Under the pieces are notes generated by a model. That model made no database searches. It was not told the DNA's origin and saw only the letters and a program-made list of their open reading frames with translations. Of a stretch of 64,000 nt of DNA, positions 27,095 through 37,029 are shown piece by piece (the stretch's first letter is position 1; every line of letters starts with the position of its first letter). Source of the stretch: Tetzosporium hominis. GTDB lineage: Bacteria > Bacillota > Bacilli > Bacillales_A > Planococcaceae. A program made the position numbers and the translations under genes. The stretch is from positions 186,001 to 250,000 of the forward strand of contig NZ_NOKQ01000134.1 of assembly GCF_002265435.1 (NCBI RefSeq), in the 5' to 3' direction.

Positions 27095-27559
27095 ATGAAA
27101 AAATGGTTCAATTCATTTTTCTTAATGGATGAAGAAGAGGAGCAAGAAATGCAGACAGAATCAAAAGCAAAACCAGAACAGCAAGAGGCACGTCCAAAGC
27201 AGCAACCGGTTAAATCCGTCCGAGAACGGAAAATTTCTAGCGCATCAACAGCAACGTCTCCACAGCTAGTGAGTATTCAAAACGTTCAAAAGTCGTCTAA
27301 AGTGATTTTAATTGAGCCACGTGTCTATGCGGAAGCTCAAGATATCTCTGAACATCTAAAAGGCAAGCGCGCAGTAATTGTTAATCTGCAACGAATCGAT
27401 AAAGAACAAGGAATCAGAATTATCGACTTTTTAAGTGGAACAGTGTACGCTTTAGGTGGAGATATTCAGCGTATCGGCACCGATATCTTTTTATGTGCAC
27501 CAGATACCATCGAAGTGGATGGAGCTATCTCCGACTACTACTATGATGAACACCAATAA
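27095..27559 (+). CDS. sepF: Cell division protein SepF
   Basis: FtsZ-binding septum assembly protein. 154 residues: an amphipathic N-terminal membrane-binding helix ([16 protein letters not shown]), a Gln/Pro/charged linker of about 60 residues, and the C-terminal DUF552 domain starting [20 protein letters not shown] with [32 protein letters not shown] and [11 protein letters not shown]. Four bases after ylmE. Confidence 0.95.
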   Translation: MKKWFNSFFLMDEEEEQEMQTESKAKPEQQEARPKQQPVKSVRERKISSASTATSPQLVSIQNVQKSSKVILIEPRVYAEAQDISEHLKGKRAVIVNLQRIDKEQGIRIIDFLSGTVYALGGDIQRIGTDIFLCAPDTIEVDGAISDYYYDEHQ

Positions 27560-27578
27560 GCGAGGAGATTCCTAAACG

Positions 27579-27848
27579 ATGTCTATAGCATTACTATTTT
27601 ACATTCTTGATATTGCTTTTAGTATTTATACGTATATGATCATTGGCTACATCTTAATGTCATGGATTCCGAGCTTGCAGCAATCGGCAATTGGTCAATT
27701 TTTAGCAACGCTTGTTGAACCATACCTTTCGATTTTTAGAAAAATTATTCCACCCATCGGTATGATTGATTTGTCACCAATTATTGCAATCATCGCTTTA
27801 AACTTTGCATCATTCGGAATCAAACAAGTGTTATTATGGATTTTCTAA
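27579..27848 (+). CDS. ylmG: YggT family membrane protein (YlmG)
   Basis: 89-residue membrane protein with two helices (residues ~3-25 and ~62-85). Family motifs are MIIGYILMSWIPSLQQSAIG and LVEPYLSIFRKIIPPIGMIDLSPIIAI. YggT relatives in plastids and bacteria are linked to membrane and nucleoid organisation, but a precise role is not established. Terminator follows. Confidence 0.92.
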   Translation: MSIALLFYILDIAFSIYTYMIIGYILMSWIPSLQQSAIGQFLATLVEPYLSIFRKIIPPIGMIDLSPIIAIIALNFASFGIKQVLLWIF

Positions 27849-27862
27849 CGTATAACTTGTAT

Positions 27863-27896
27863 GGCCCCAAGAGCTAACTGCTCTGGGGCTATTTTT
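27863..27896 (+). terminator. Terminator after ylmG
   Basis: GGCCCCAAGAGC (27863-27874) pairs with GCTCTGGGGCT (27879-27890, one bulge) and is followed by ATTTTT. Confidence 0.82.
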
Positions 27897-27926
27897 CAAC
27901 TAGTTTAGTGACTGGAGCGGACTCTA

Positions 27927-28712
27927 ATGGATACGATATTTCAACATTTTCGAAAAGATGAACAACCCTTTATAGAGGCGATGATTAGCCTAACACGAGA
28001 AGTGGAAGATCGCTACGCACCAAAATTGACGGATTTTTTAGATCCCCGGCAGCGGTTTATTTTACAAACATTGTCTCAACAAAGAGACTTGAACGGTTTT
28101 TCTTTTGGAGGTTTTGACCAAGCAGAGAGGGAACGAGTCCTCGTTGCCCCGTCTTACTATGAACCAGCAAAAGAAGATGAACAGATTCAAATTGTGCAAA
28201 TCTCGTATCCTACTAAATTTGTGACATTAAAACACTCGGATGTTCTAGGTTCTCTAATGTCGCTTGGACTGGACCGTTCTAAGTTCGGTGATATTCGCTT
28301 GCAAGAAGGGACGGTGCAATTTGCCATAGCCTCTGAGATTGCGGACTATGTCAAAACTAATCTGACTTCTATTGGCAAAGTGAAAGTTCAAGTGGAAGAT
28401 GTGGCAGAAGAAGCCGTGCTACTTGCTGTCACAGAAGACTATGTAGATGAACTTCATATTGTCAGTTCTATGCGACTTGATACGGTACTAGCCTCTGCTT
28501 GGAACATTTCTCGTCAAAAAGCCGCTGCGTTTATTAAGGGTGGCAAAGTGAAAGTGAATTGGTCTGTAGTGGAAGACATCTCATTTAGTTTGAACGAATC
28601 CGACATGGTATCTTTGAGAACATTTGGGCGCTTCCAAGTTGGTCTGATAGAAGGTAGAACGAAGAAAGAAAAAATACGGTTGCAGATAGCGAAGCTAGAG
28701 CAAAAAAGTTGA
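27927..28712 (+). CDS. ylmH: S4-domain RNA-binding protein YlmH
   Basis: 261 residues. N-terminal region FRKDEQPFIEAMISLTREV and FLDPRQRFILQTL belong to the YlmH family; C-terminal S4 RNA-binding domain about residues 183-245 (MRLDTVLASAWNISRQKAAA, KVKVNWSVVEDISF, VSLRTFGRFQ). The family has been implicated in ribosome-associated quality control beside RqcH, whose gene is also in this window at 45.6-47.3 kb. Located between ylmG and divIVA as in B. subtilis. Confidence 0.92.
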   Translation: MDTIFQHFRKDEQPFIEAMISLTREVEDRYAPKLTDFLDPRQRFILQTLSQQRDLNGFSFGGFDQAERERVLVAPSYYEPAKEDEQIQIVQISYPTKFVTLKHSDVLGSLMSLGLDRSKFGDIRLQEGTVQFAIASEIADYVKTNLTSIGKVKVQVEDVAEEAVLLAVTEDYVDELHIVSSMRLDTVLASAWNISRQKAAAFIKGGKVKVNWSVVEDISFSLNESDMVSLRTFGRFQVGLIEGRTKKEKIRLQIAKLEQKS

Positions 28713-28729
28713 ATTTTTCTTAAATTGTA

Positions 28730-28758
28730 CTGCTTTCCTGCTCTATCAACGGTATAAT
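28730..28758 (+). promoter_or_regulatory. Candidate promoter for divIVA
   Basis: A perfect TATAAT at 28753-28758; the -35 box 17 bases upstream (CTGCTT) is poor, so only the -10 box is convincing. divIVA starts 34 bases downstream. Confidence 0.45.
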
Positions 28759-28792
28759 ACAAGTAGCCATATTCGATAAAGGAGCTGTAACC

Positions 28793-29302
28793 ATGCCATT
28801 AACACCTTTAGATATTGATCAAAAAGTCTTTAGTAAAGCATTTCGAGGGTATAGTGAAGATGAGGTCAATGAGTTTTTAGAGCAAGTGAAAAAGGACTTT
28901 GAAACGCTTATCCGAGACAAGAAAGAACTAGAGGCGCAATTAAAATCGACGACTGAACGTGTGGGGCACTTTACAACCATTGAGTCGACCTTGCAAAAAT
29001 CGATTGTCGTTGCACAAGAGGCTGCTGAAGAAGTGCGCCGCAATTCTCAAAAAGAAGCAAAGTTAATCGTGAAGGAAGCAGAAAAGAATGCAGATCGCAT
29101 CTTAAACGAATCCTTAACAAAAGCGCGTAAAATTGCATTAGAGATAGAAGAGCTGAAGAAACAATCCAAAGTATTCCGTAACCGTTTCAAGATGTTAGTA
29201 GAAGCACAACTGGAACTAATCAACACGGACGATTGGGATCACTTAATGGAAACGGATGTAGATACAACGTCTCTAGAGCGTATTACTGCAGACGAAGTCT
29301 AA
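28793..29302 (+). CDS. divIVA: Cell division/polarity protein DivIVA
   Basis: Coiled-coil protein that recognises negatively curved membrane at poles and septa. 169 residues. N-terminal lipid-binding domain MPLTPLDIDQKVFSKAFRGY with the conserved YSEDEVNEFLEQVKKDFE, then a coiled coil (about residues 25-60) and a second long helical part (about residues 75-145). AAAGGAGC precedes the ATG. Followed directly by the promoter of the ileS leader with no obvious terminator. Confidence 0.96.
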   Translation: MPLTPLDIDQKVFSKAFRGYSEDEVNEFLEQVKKDFETLIRDKKELEAQLKSTTERVGHFTTIESTLQKSIVVAQEAAEEVRRNSQKEAKLIVKEAEKNADRILNESLTKARKIALEIEELKKQSKVFRNRFKMLVEAQLELINTDDWDHLMETDVDTTSLERITADEV

Positions 29303-29307
29303 ACAGC

Positions 29308-29336
29308 TTGACGATACATAGTGCAATCTTTATAAT
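29308..29336 (+). promoter_or_regulatory. Promoter of the ileS T-box leader
   Basis: TTGACG (29308-29313), 17-base spacer and TATAAT (29331-29336), five bases after the divIVA stop. Confidence 0.85.
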
Positions 29337-29342
29337 AAGCAC

Positions 29343-29572
29343 ATAGAAAAAGGCACTGATAAAGACGGCATTTGGATGAACGACCAAGCGAGTTGGGGAT
29401 AGTGAGAGCCCAATCAACTAGTCCAGAGACGCCCATCACTTTTGAGCCGAAATGCTGAACTTCGTAAGCATTTCCGTTCGACCACGTTACGGTCATCTAA
29501 GTGGCAGATTCGTCTGCAATTAGGGTGGTACCGCGAATAACTCGTCCCTTTTATGGGGACGGGTTTTTTTGT
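29343..29572 (+). promoter_or_regulatory. T-box riboswitch controlling ileS
   Basis: Leader that senses uncharged tRNA-Ile and prevents termination. The T-box core AGGGTGGTACCGCG is at 29522-29535; CTCGTCCC (29541-29548) pairs with GGGGACGGG (29555-29563) and is followed by seven T, giving the terminator. A GTGAGAGCCC block at 29402-29411 lies in the Stem I region; an ATC triplet followed by A (29413-29415) is a candidate isoleucine specifier, though I could not fold Stem I fully. Gene context (ileS next) supports isoleucine. Confidence 0.92.
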
Positions 29573-29573
29573 G

Positions 29574-29718
29574 CCTAGAAAAGTGGAGCCGACTGTTCAG
29601 AAACTCCGATAAATGGTGGCGTGGCCGGGGAGGCGCTTTTTGCCTCATCGGCTGCGACGGCATTTCTCGTGTGTTTCTAGGAGGCGCAACTGGACACCAC
29701 GAAAAGTGGAGCCGACTG
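29574..29718. repeat. Intergenic repeat element between T-box terminator and ileS
   Basis: GAAAAGTGGAGCCGACTG occurs twice as a direct repeat (29578-29595 and 29701-29718). CCTAGAAA (29574-29581) and TTTCTAGG (29674-29681) form an inverted pair, and the GC-rich interior can fold (AGGCGC, GCCTC blocks). It contains no reading frame and separates the T-box terminator from the ileS ribosome site, so it would form part of the mRNA leader. Probably an interspersed repeat of the genome. Confidence 0.7.
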
Positions 29719-29759
29719 CCAATCTAATTAACCTCATCAACAACTAAGGAGAGATACAA

Positions 29760-32513
29760 ATGGAATACAAAGATACCTTATTAATGCCAAAAACTGACTT
29801 TCCTATGCGTGGAGGCCTTCCAACTAAGGAGCCTCAAATCCAAGATATGTGGAAAGAAAAAAACATCTACGCGAAAAACTTAGAGCGTACCAAAGACCGT
29901 CCGAAGTTCATCTTGCACGATGGACCTCCATACGCAAATGGCGATCTTCACATCGGTCACGCGTTAAACAAAGTTCTTAAAGATATGATCGTTCGCTACA
30001 AATCAATGTCTGGATTCCAAGCACCGTATGTTCCAGGTTGGGATACGCACGGACTTCCGATTGAACAAGCACTGACAAACAAGGGCGTAAATCGCAAAGA
30101 AATGACAGTTGCTGAGTTCCGTAAACTATGTGAAGAGTATGCTTATGAGCAAATTGACAATCAGCGCGAGCAGTTCAAACGTATTGGAGTTACAGGTGAC
30201 TGGGACAACCCATACGTGACACTAAAACCACAATTTGAAGCGCGACAAATCCAAGTGTTTGGTGAGATGGCAAAAAAAGGCTACATCTACAAAGGACTCA
30301 AACCAGTGTACTGGTCACCGTCATCTGAATCGGCACTTGCAGAAGCAGAAATCGAATACAAAGACAAAAAGTCTCCTTCGATTTATGTCAGCTTTGAAGT
30401 AACAGACGGTAAAGGAGTCGTCGCAGAAGGCGTTCGATTCATCATCTGGACAACGACTCCATGGACAATCCCAGCGAACCTTGGAATTTCTGTCCACCCT
30501 GACTTCTCCTATGTTCAAGTCCGCGCAAACGATAAATCTTTTATCATTGCAAAAGACCTTCTTGAAGAAGTGAGCGCAACACTAGGGTGGGAATCTTTCG
30601 AAGTGGAACAGACTTTTGAAGGAAAACAATTCGACCGTATCGTAGCGAAACACCCATTATACGATCGCGATTCTCTAGTTATGCTTGGAGAACATGTAAC
30701 AACTGAGTCTGGTACAGGCTGTGTCCACACAGCTCCTGGCCACGGGGAAGATGACTTCCACGTTGGGAAACAATACGGTTTAGATGTTTTATGTCCAGTA
30801 GACGATCGTGGTGTAATGACTGCTGAAGCACCTGGCTTTGAAGGTCTCTTTTATGATGCAGCAAACAAGCCAATCACAGAAGCATTAGACGCAGCAGGCG
30901 CTCTGGAAAAATTAACATTCTTCACGCACTCGTATCCACATGACTGGCGTACAAAGAAACCAGTTATTTACCGTGCAACTACACAATGGTTTGCATCAGT
31001 TGAAGCGTTCCGTCCAGAACTTCTAGAAGCGATTCGTCAAACAGAGTTTACACCTTCATGGGGTGAAACACGTCTATTCAATATGATCCGTGACCGTGGT
31101 GACTGGAACATTTCCCGTCAACGCGTTTGGGGTGTACCGATTCCCGTGTTCTATGCTGAAGACGGCGAACCGATTATTGAAGAAAACACAATTCAACATG
31201 TATCCGAATTGTTCCGTGAACACGGTTCAAACATCTGGTTCGAGTGGGATGCGAAAGACTTATTACCAGAGGGCTATACACACCCAGCTAGTCCAAACGG
31301 TCGCTTCACTAAAGAACTCGACATCATGGATGTTTGGTTTGACTCTGGTTCAACACATCAAGGCGTTCTTGCAGAGCGTGAAGACTTGCAGTTCCCTGCG
31401 GACTTGTATTTAGAAGGTTCGGATCAGTACCGCGGATGGTTTAACTCATCACTAATCACTAGTGTTGCGATGTTTGGTCACGCACCTTACAAGGGACTTC
31501 TAAGTCACGGGTTCGTGTTAGACGGAGAAGGACGTAAGATGAGTAAATCCATCGGAAACGTTATCGTACCTTCAAAAGTCATGAACCAACTAGGTGCTGA
31601 CATCCTTCGCCTATGGGTAGCATCCGTAGATTATACGGCTGATGTTCGTGTGTCTGATGCCATCTTAAAACAAGTGTCAGAAGTATACCGTAAGATCCGC
31701 AACACGCTACGATTCCTTCACGGGAATGTGCATGACTTCAATCCAACAACAGACCGTGTAGCTTTTGAAGACATGCGTGAAGTAGATCAGTATATGTATG
31801 CAAAACTACAACAAATGATTTCAACTGTGAATACATCATTTGAAAACTACGAGTTCTCGACTGTGTACCATACAATCAACAATTTTGTTTCAACGGAACT
31901 AAGTGCTTTCTATTTAGATCTTGCAAAAGATGTTGTTTATATCTACGAAGCAGATCATAAAGACCGTCGTGCAATGCAAACCGTTATGTATGATGCGTTA
32001 GTGGCATTAGTGAAACTTCTTACTCCTGTCCTGCCACATACGACTGATGAATTGTGGGCTTATATGGAACACGAACAAGCGGAAAGCGTTCAATTAACGG
32101 ATATGCCTCAAGCGGTTGAAGTTCCGAATGCAACAGATTTGATTGCGAAATGGGATAAAGTGTTAACTGTTCGTGATGATGTATTAAAAGCACTTGAAAT
32201 GGCTCGTGCTGAGAAGCAAATCGGAAAGTCATTAGAAGCACATGTTCACTTGTTTGTAAAAGACAGTGTGAAAGAATTGTTTGCGGATGATAAAATCGAT
32301 TACGCTCAACTGTTCATCGTATCTGGCTTCACACTAGCAGGAACTGTTGAGGAAGCACCAGAACAGGCAGTTGCTTTAGAACAATCTTCTGTTGTTGTTG
32401 AAAAAGCACAAGGCGAAAAATGTGAACGCTGCTGGACGATCTCTACTACAGTTGGAGAAGATGCAGAGCACCCAACATTATGTGTACGCTGTGCAGCTGT
32501 CGTTTCCAAGTAA
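29760..32513 (+). CDS. ileS: Isoleucine--tRNA ligase
   Basis: Class I aminoacyl-tRNA synthetase charging tRNA-Ile. 917 residues. HIGH motif in [13 protein letters not shown] (residues ~58-70), editing (CP1) domain with [11 protein letters not shown] and the threonine-rich region, [16 protein letters not shown] in [10 protein letters not shown] (about residue 590), anticodon-binding domain, and a C-terminal zinc finger CERCW...CVRC (about 887-910). The ATG at 29760 follows AAGGAGAG. Controlled by the upstream T-box. Confidence 0.98.
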   Translation: MEYKDTLLMPKTDFPMRGGLPTKEPQIQDMWKEKNIYAKNLERTKDRPKFILHDGPPYANGDLHIGHALNKVLKDMIVRYKSMSGFQAPYVPGWDTHGLPIEQALTNKGVNRKEMTVAEFRKLCEEYAYEQIDNQREQFKRIGVTGDWDNPYVTLKPQFEARQIQVFGEMAKKGYIYKGLKPVYWSPSSESALAEAEIEYKDKKSPSIYVSFEVTDGKGVVAEGVRFIIWTTTPWTIPANLGISVHPDFSYVQVRANDKSFIIAKDLLEEVSATLGWESFEVEQTFEGKQFDRIVAKHPLYDRDSLVMLGEHVTTESGTGCVHTAPGHGEDDFHVGKQYGLDVLCPVDDRGVMTAEAPGFEGLFYDAANKPITEALDAAGALEKLTFFTHSYPHDWRTKKPVIYRATTQWFASVEAFRPELLEAIRQTEFTPSWGETRLFNMIRDRGDWNISRQRVWGVPIPVFYAEDGEPIIEENTIQHVSELFREHGSNIWFEWDAKDLLPEGYTHPASPNGRFTKELDIMDVWFDSGSTHQGVLAEREDLQFPADLYLEGSDQYRGWFNSSLITSVAMFGHAPYKGLLSHGFVLDGEGRKMSKSIGNVIVPSKVMNQLGADILRLWVASVDYTADVRVSDAILKQVSEVYRKIRNTLRFLHGNVHDFNPTTDRVAFEDMREVDQYMYAKLQQMISTVNTSFENYEFSTVYHTINNFVSTELSAFYLDLAKDVVYIYEADHKDRRAMQTVMYDALVALVKLLTPVLPHTTDELWAYMEHEQAESVQLTDMPQAVEVPNATDLIAKWDKVLTVRDDVLKALEMARAEKQIGKSLEAHVHLFVKDSVKELFADDKIDYAQLFIVSGFTLAGTVEEAPEQAVALEQSSVVVEKAQGEKCERCWTISTTVGEDAEHPTLCVRCAAVVSK

Positions 32514-32523
32514 AGTATGAAAG

Positions 32524-32549
32524 CCTCTCCCTACTCGGGAGAGGTTTTT
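32524..32549 (+). terminator. Terminator after ileS
   Basis: CCTCTCCC (32524-32531) pairs with GGGAGAGG (32537-32544), followed by TTTTT. Confidence 0.9.
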
Positions 32550-32612
32550 AACTTGTCTACGAAAAGCGTGAAATGTGGTACACTTAACTACATGTAAATG
32601 GAGGGTTCGACT

Positions 32613-33089
32613 GTGTGGATATACTATGGAATAGCACTACTTCTTGTACTTGTTGATCAATGGACCAAATGGTTGGTCGTTCAAAATATGGAACTTGGGG
32701 AACGCATCGCACTTGCGGACCCGTATCTTGGTCTTCTGTCGCATCGCAACCGAGGCGCTGCCTGGGGCATGCTAGAAGGACAAATGTGGATTTTCTATAT
32801 CGTCACAACACTCGTCATCATCGGAATCATCTATTATTTTCATACGCAAGCAAAAGGACAACCTTTGTTCCAATTAGGGCTCATGGTGTTGTTAGGAGGA
32901 GCGATTGGGAATTTTATCGACCGCTTGTTCCGCGGTGAAGTAGTGGATTTTGTTGATGTCTGGATTCCTGTCATAAACTATGACTTCCCTATTTTTAATG
33001 TGGCAGACGCCGCATTGACTGTAGGAGTAGTACTTATTTTTCTTTTTATTCTATGGGATGAAAGAAAGCAGAAAAAGGTGAAAAAATGA
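32613..33089 (+). CDS. lspA: Lipoprotein signal peptidase
   Basis: Membrane aspartyl protease (signal peptidase II) that cleaves prolipoprotein signal peptides. About 158 residues from a GTG at 32613, eight bases after GGAGGG; the ATG at 32598 falls in the ribosome site. Four membrane helices. Catalytic aspartates are in [19 protein letters not shown] and [22 protein letters not shown] is the conserved extracytoplasmic motif. Basic tail KQKKVKK. Overlaps rluD by four bases. Confidence 0.95.
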   Translation: MWIYYGIALLLVLVDQWTKWLVVQNMELGERIALADPYLGLLSHRNRGAAWGMLEGQMWIFYIVTTLVIIGIIYYFHTQAKGQPLFQLGLMVLLGGAIGNFIDRLFRGEVVDFVDVWIPVINYDFPIFNVADAALTVGVVLIFLFILWDERKQKKVKK

Positions 33090-33994
33090 AGCAATTTGAA
33101 GTAACGATTACAAAAGAGCAACATAAAGAACGTCTAGATAAGCTATTGCTTAGCGCAAACGAAGACTGGTCTAGAACACAGATTCAAAATCTCATGAAAC
33201 AAGAGTTGATCCTCGTCAATGGAGAGGTAGTGAAGTCGAATTACAAAGCCTCTGAAGGCGATGTGGTTTCAGTCAGCATTCCAGCTCCTGAAGAGTATGA
33301 GATTGAAGCAGAAGACTTGAACCTTGAGATTGTTTATGAAGATGCAGACGTTGCTGTCGTAAACAAACCAAAAGGAATGGTCGTCCACCCAGCACCTGGT
33401 CATTTATCAGGAACTCTTGTGAACGGCTTGATGCACCAAATAAAGGACTTATCAGGGATTAACGGGATTATGCGTCCTGGAATTGTGCACCGTATCGATA
33501 AAGATACAAGTGGCCTTCTGATGGTCGCTAAAAATGATAAGGCCCATCAATCACTTGTGGATCAGTTAGTGGCACGATCAGTCACTCGCAAATATACAGC
33601 ACTTGTTCATGGACACATTGCTCATGATAAAGGGACAGTCGATGCTCCGATTGGTCGCGACACTCGTGATCGCCAGAGCATGAATGTTGTCGATAAAGGC
33701 AAGCATGCTGTCACTCATTTTGAAGTGAAAGAGCGTTTCGGCGACTTTACATTAGTTGAATGTAAATTAGAGACGGGACGCACGCACCAAATTCGTGTGC
33801 ATATGAAATTTATCGGTCATCCGTTAGTTGGGGATCCAAAATATGGACCGAAAAAGACGTTAGATATTGGTGGTCAAGCCCTACATGCAGGTGTCTTAGG
33901 CTTTGTTCAACCAACAACAGGAGAATACCTGGAGTTCGAAGCGCCACTACCACAACCCTTTGTGGATCTATTATCTGAATTAAATAAAAACTAG
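33086..33994 (+). CDS. RluA/RluD family 23S rRNA pseudouridine synthase
   Basis: 302 residues. N-terminal S4 domain (residues ~10-75: [20 protein letters not shown]), then catalytic domain with the active aspartate in [16 protein letters not shown] (about residue 140), [16 protein letters not shown], and [20 protein letters not shown]. Corresponds to B. subtilis YlyB between lspA and the pyr operon. The substrate uridine is inferred from the family to be in large-subunit rRNA. Confidence 0.93.
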   Translation: MKQFEVTITKEQHKERLDKLLLSANEDWSRTQIQNLMKQELILVNGEVVKSNYKASEGDVVSVSIPAPEEYEIEAEDLNLEIVYEDADVAVVNKPKGMVVHPAPGHLSGTLVNGLMHQIKDLSGINGIMRPGIVHRIDKDTSGLLMVAKNDKAHQSLVDQLVARSVTRKYTALVHGHIAHDKGTVDAPIGRDTRDRQSMNVVDKGKHAVTHFEVKERFGDFTLVECKLETGRTHQIRVHMKFIGHPLVGDPKYGPKKTLDIGGQALHAGVLGFVQPTTGEYLEFEAPLPQPFVDLLSELNKN

Positions 33995-34020
33995 CCATAT
34001 GTCGAATCATCTTGTATACT
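33992..34020 (+). promoter_or_regulatory. Candidate promoter of the pyr operon
   Basis: TAGCCA (33992-33997), 17-base spacer and TATACT (34015-34020). The -35 box overlaps the stop codon of the preceding gene. It fits a transcription start ahead of the PyrR-binding loop. Confidence 0.55.
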
Positions 34021-34049
34021 GACTAAGATAACTAAATAAGGGTCCTTTA

Positions 34050-34734
<685 letters not shown>

Positions 34735-34750
34735 AAAAGAGGAATGCTGT

Positions 34751-34795
34751 GTGTCTAGGGAAATTGGAATCAACGAACGACCTGAAACATTTTAA
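34751..34795 (+). other. 5' segment of pyrP cut off by an in-frame stop codon
   Basis: AGAGG (34738-34742) lies eight bases before a GTG at 34751. The frame reads SREIGINERPETF, then TAA (34793-34795), then WIVLSLQHMFAMFG in the same frame as the permease that follows. Uracil permeases normally read through here (a Q before the W), so a CAA or CAG to stop change is likely. A sequencing error is possible. Confidence 0.7.
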
Positions 34796-34810
34796 TGGAT
34801 CGTACTCAGC

Positions 34811-36025
34811 TTGCAACATATGTTTGCGATGTTTGGAGCGACGATTCTAGTACCAAAACTTGTTGGGCTCAGCCCAGCAATCGCCTTACTGACTAGTGGG
34901 ATTGCAACTATCATCTTTATCATCGTAACTCGTTTTCAAGTGCCTGCTTATCTGGGCTCATCATTCGCATTCATAGCACCAATTATTATAGCAACGAACA
35001 CAGGTGGAGTCGGAAGTGCCATGATCGGCGCGATGTTTGTCTCTGTGGTGTACGCTGTGACAGCGCTGGTCATTTGGAAGACTGGACATCAGTGGTTTAT
35101 GAAAATCTTGCCTCCGGTTGTAGTCGGTCCAGTAATTATGGTAATTGGACTAGCACTTGCACCAGTGGCTGTAGACATGGCAATGAACATCGATACGGAT
35201 GGAGATGGCATGCGAGACACATACAGCATGCTTCACTTCTCAGCAGCGCTCGTGACACTCTCGACAGCCATCATCGTGCAGTTAGTATTTAGAGGCTTGC
35301 TTTCCTTGATGCCAGTTATCAGCGGAATCATCGTAGGGTATATTTACTCGGTTGCAGTAGGCATTGTAGATTTCACAGCTGTAAAAGAAGCTCAGTTCTT
35401 GCAAGTCCCTGAGATGCTGATTCCAGGAGTGGATTATCCATTTGTCGTAACTTCTCAGCTCTTGTTAATCATGGTGCCGATCTCCATCGTAACGATTTCG
35501 GAACACATCGGTCACCAGCTGGTACTTGGTAAAATCGTAGATCGCAACTACATTGAAAATCCTGGGTTGCATCGCTCGCTCTTAGGAGATGGTCTTGGAA
35601 CATTCTTCAGCGCCTTGATTGGTGGACCTCCAAAGACTACATACGGTGAAAACATCGGTGTGCTTGCACTGACTCGAGTGTTCAGTGTAGCCGTAATCCT
35701 ACTAGCAGCAGTATTTGCCATCGTCTTCAGTTTCTTTGGTCAGTTGATGGCTGTCATTGATACGATTCCAGCAGCGGTACTTGGAGGCATCTCGATTCTG
35801 TTATTCGGAATCATCGCGTCTTCCGGTCTCAGAATGCTCGTAGATAGCCAAGTAGATTTTGGAGATTCTCGAAACTTGATCATTTCTTCTATTATCCTGA
35901 TTCTAGGAATCGGTGGGGCGATGGTGAAGTTTTCAGAGACGTTCCATATCGAAGGCATGGCACTTGCTTCAATTGTAGGTGTGTTGCTCAACTTGATACT
36001 CCCTAAAACTAAATCACAGACGTAA
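34811..36025 (+). CDS. pyrP: Uracil permease PyrP (NCS2/UraA family), possibly N-terminally truncated
   Basis: Proton-coupled uracil transporter of the nucleobase:cation symporter-2 family. About 404 residues with 12-14 hydrophobic segments. Opening LQHMFAMFGATILVPKLVGL, then FQVPAYLGSSFAFIAPI (family signature), ISEHIGHQLVLGKI with the substrate-binding glutamate, and GLGTFFSALIGGPPKTTYGENIG. The natural start at 34751 is separated by a TAA at 34793. Any product must start at TTG 34811 or ATG 34820, which have no clear ribosome site and remove the beginning of the first helix. The rest is free of stops, so the mutation would be recent. Lies between pyrR and pyrB as expected. Confidence 0.8.
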   Translation: MQHMFAMFGATILVPKLVGLSPAIALLTSGIATIIFIIVTRFQVPAYLGSSFAFIAPIIIATNTGGVGSAMIGAMFVSVVYAVTALVIWKTGHQWFMKILPPVVVGPVIMVIGLALAPVAVDMAMNIDTDGDGMRDTYSMLHFSAALVTLSTAIIVQLVFRGLLSLMPVISGIIVGYIYSVAVGIVDFTAVKEAQFLQVPEMLIPGVDYPFVVTSQLLLIMVPISIVTISEHIGHQLVLGKIVDRNYIENPGLHRSLLGDGLGTFFSALIGGPPKTTYGENIGVLALTRVFSVAVILLAAVFAIVFSFFGQLMAVIDTIPAAVLGGISILLFGIIASSGLRMLVDSQVDFGDSRNLIISSIILILGIGGAMVKFSETFHIEGMALASIVGVLLNLILPKTKSQT

Positions 36026-36037
36026 CCTTTTAATTTC

Positions 36038-36133
36038 ATCCGAGAGATGAGAAAGGGGAGCGGATTGCTCACGGATCTTTCTAGGTCACGTGTCTTTCCT
36101 CATACCCTTTCCCTCTGCGGAAAGGGTTTTTTC
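36038..36133 (+). promoter_or_regulatory. Second, degenerate PyrR-type attenuator upstream of pyrB
   Basis: ATCCGAGAGATGAGAAAGG at 36038-36056 resembles a shortened PyrR-binding loop. ACCCTTTCC (36104-36112) pairs with GGAAAGGGT (36119-36127) before a T run, forming a terminator. GAAAGGGG (36051-36058) can pair with CCCTTTCC, giving the antiterminator. The position pyrP-pyrB matches the third attenuator of B. subtilis. The short pyrR-pyrP gap holds no attenuator. Confidence 0.75.
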
Positions 36134-36150
36134 ATGAAAGGACGGATCTC

Positions 36151-37029
36151 ATGCGGACACTTACGACCATCGAACAACTGTCGACAGACGATATTTTGTT
36201 TCTAGTAAAGCGAGCCAGACAACTCAAAGCAGGCAGCCCAAGCCAAGTTCCGCCTGGACTAGTAGCTGCGAACTTATTTTTCGAGCCAAGTACTCGAACG
36301 AAGATGAGCTTTGAGATGGCAGAACGAAAAGTAGGTCTAACGGTATTGCCTTTTGAAGCACAGTTCTCCAGTGCGACAAAGGGTGAATCGCTCTATGATA
36401 CCGTGAAGACGTTAGAAGCTATCGGAGTGGACGTGTTAGTGATCAGGCATACAGACAATGCCTATTATGAACCGCTGATTGGTAAGGTCAAACCAGTCAT
36501 CATCAATGGAGGCGACGGAACGGGCAACCATCCGACTCAGAGTTTACTGGACTTGATGACCATCATGGAAGAGTTCGAGGAGCTCGAAGGAAGGACGATT
36601 ACCATTGTCGGCGATTTGGCGCATAGCCGAGTGGCAAGATCCAATGTCCACGTGCTATCTCGGCTAGGGGCAAACTTACAGTTTGTCAGTCCACCAGAAT
36701 GGCAAGCTGAGTTTGAAACACAAGCTTCTCTAGATGATGCCATTGAAAAAAGTGACGTCATCATGTTGCTTCGAGTGCAACATGAACGCCACCAACCTGG
36801 TCAATCGTTTACAAGAGAGCAGTACCACAGCCAGTATGGACTGACGGTAGAGCGTATGCACGCGATGAAAGACGACGCCATCATTTTGCACCCAGCACCT
36901 TTTAACCGAGGGGTAGAGATTGCAGATGAAGTGGTCGAAGGATCCAAATCACGGATTTTTGAACAGATGAAGAATGGGGTCTTTATGCGAATGGCCATTC
37001 TGGAGTACTTATTAAAGGAGGAAGCATGA
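36151..37029 (+). CDS. pyrB: Aspartate carbamoyltransferase catalytic subunit
   Basis: Condenses carbamoyl phosphate and aspartate, the second step of UMP synthesis. 292 residues. Carbamoyl-phosphate loop [18 protein letters not shown] at about residues 47-64, flexible loop [38 protein letters not shown], and [11 protein letters not shown] at the C-terminal side. No regulatory chain gene (pyrI) follows, as usual in Bacillales. Start ATG 36151 after AAAGGACGG. Overlaps pyrC by four bases. Confidence 0.97.
   Translation: MRTLTTIEQLSTDDILFLVKRARQLKAGSPSQVPPGLVAANLFFEPSTRTKMSFEMAERKVGLTVLPFEAQFSSATKGESLYDTVKTLEAIGVDVLVIRHTDNAYYEPLIGKVKPVIINGGDGTGNHPTQSLLDLMTIMEEFEELEGRTITIVGDLAHSRVARSNVHVLSRLGANLQFVSPPEWQAEFETQASLDDAIEKSDVIMLLRVQHERHQPGQSFTREQYHSQYGLTVERMHAMKDDAIILHPAPFNRGVEIADEVVEGSKSRIFEQMKNGVFMRMAILEYLLKEEA

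Noticed and set aside
29578-29718. Two identical 18-base repeats as a possible mini CRISPR array
   Set aside because: Only two copies, about 105 bases apart, with no cas gene nearby and with hairpin-forming sequence between; better explained as an intergenic repeat element.
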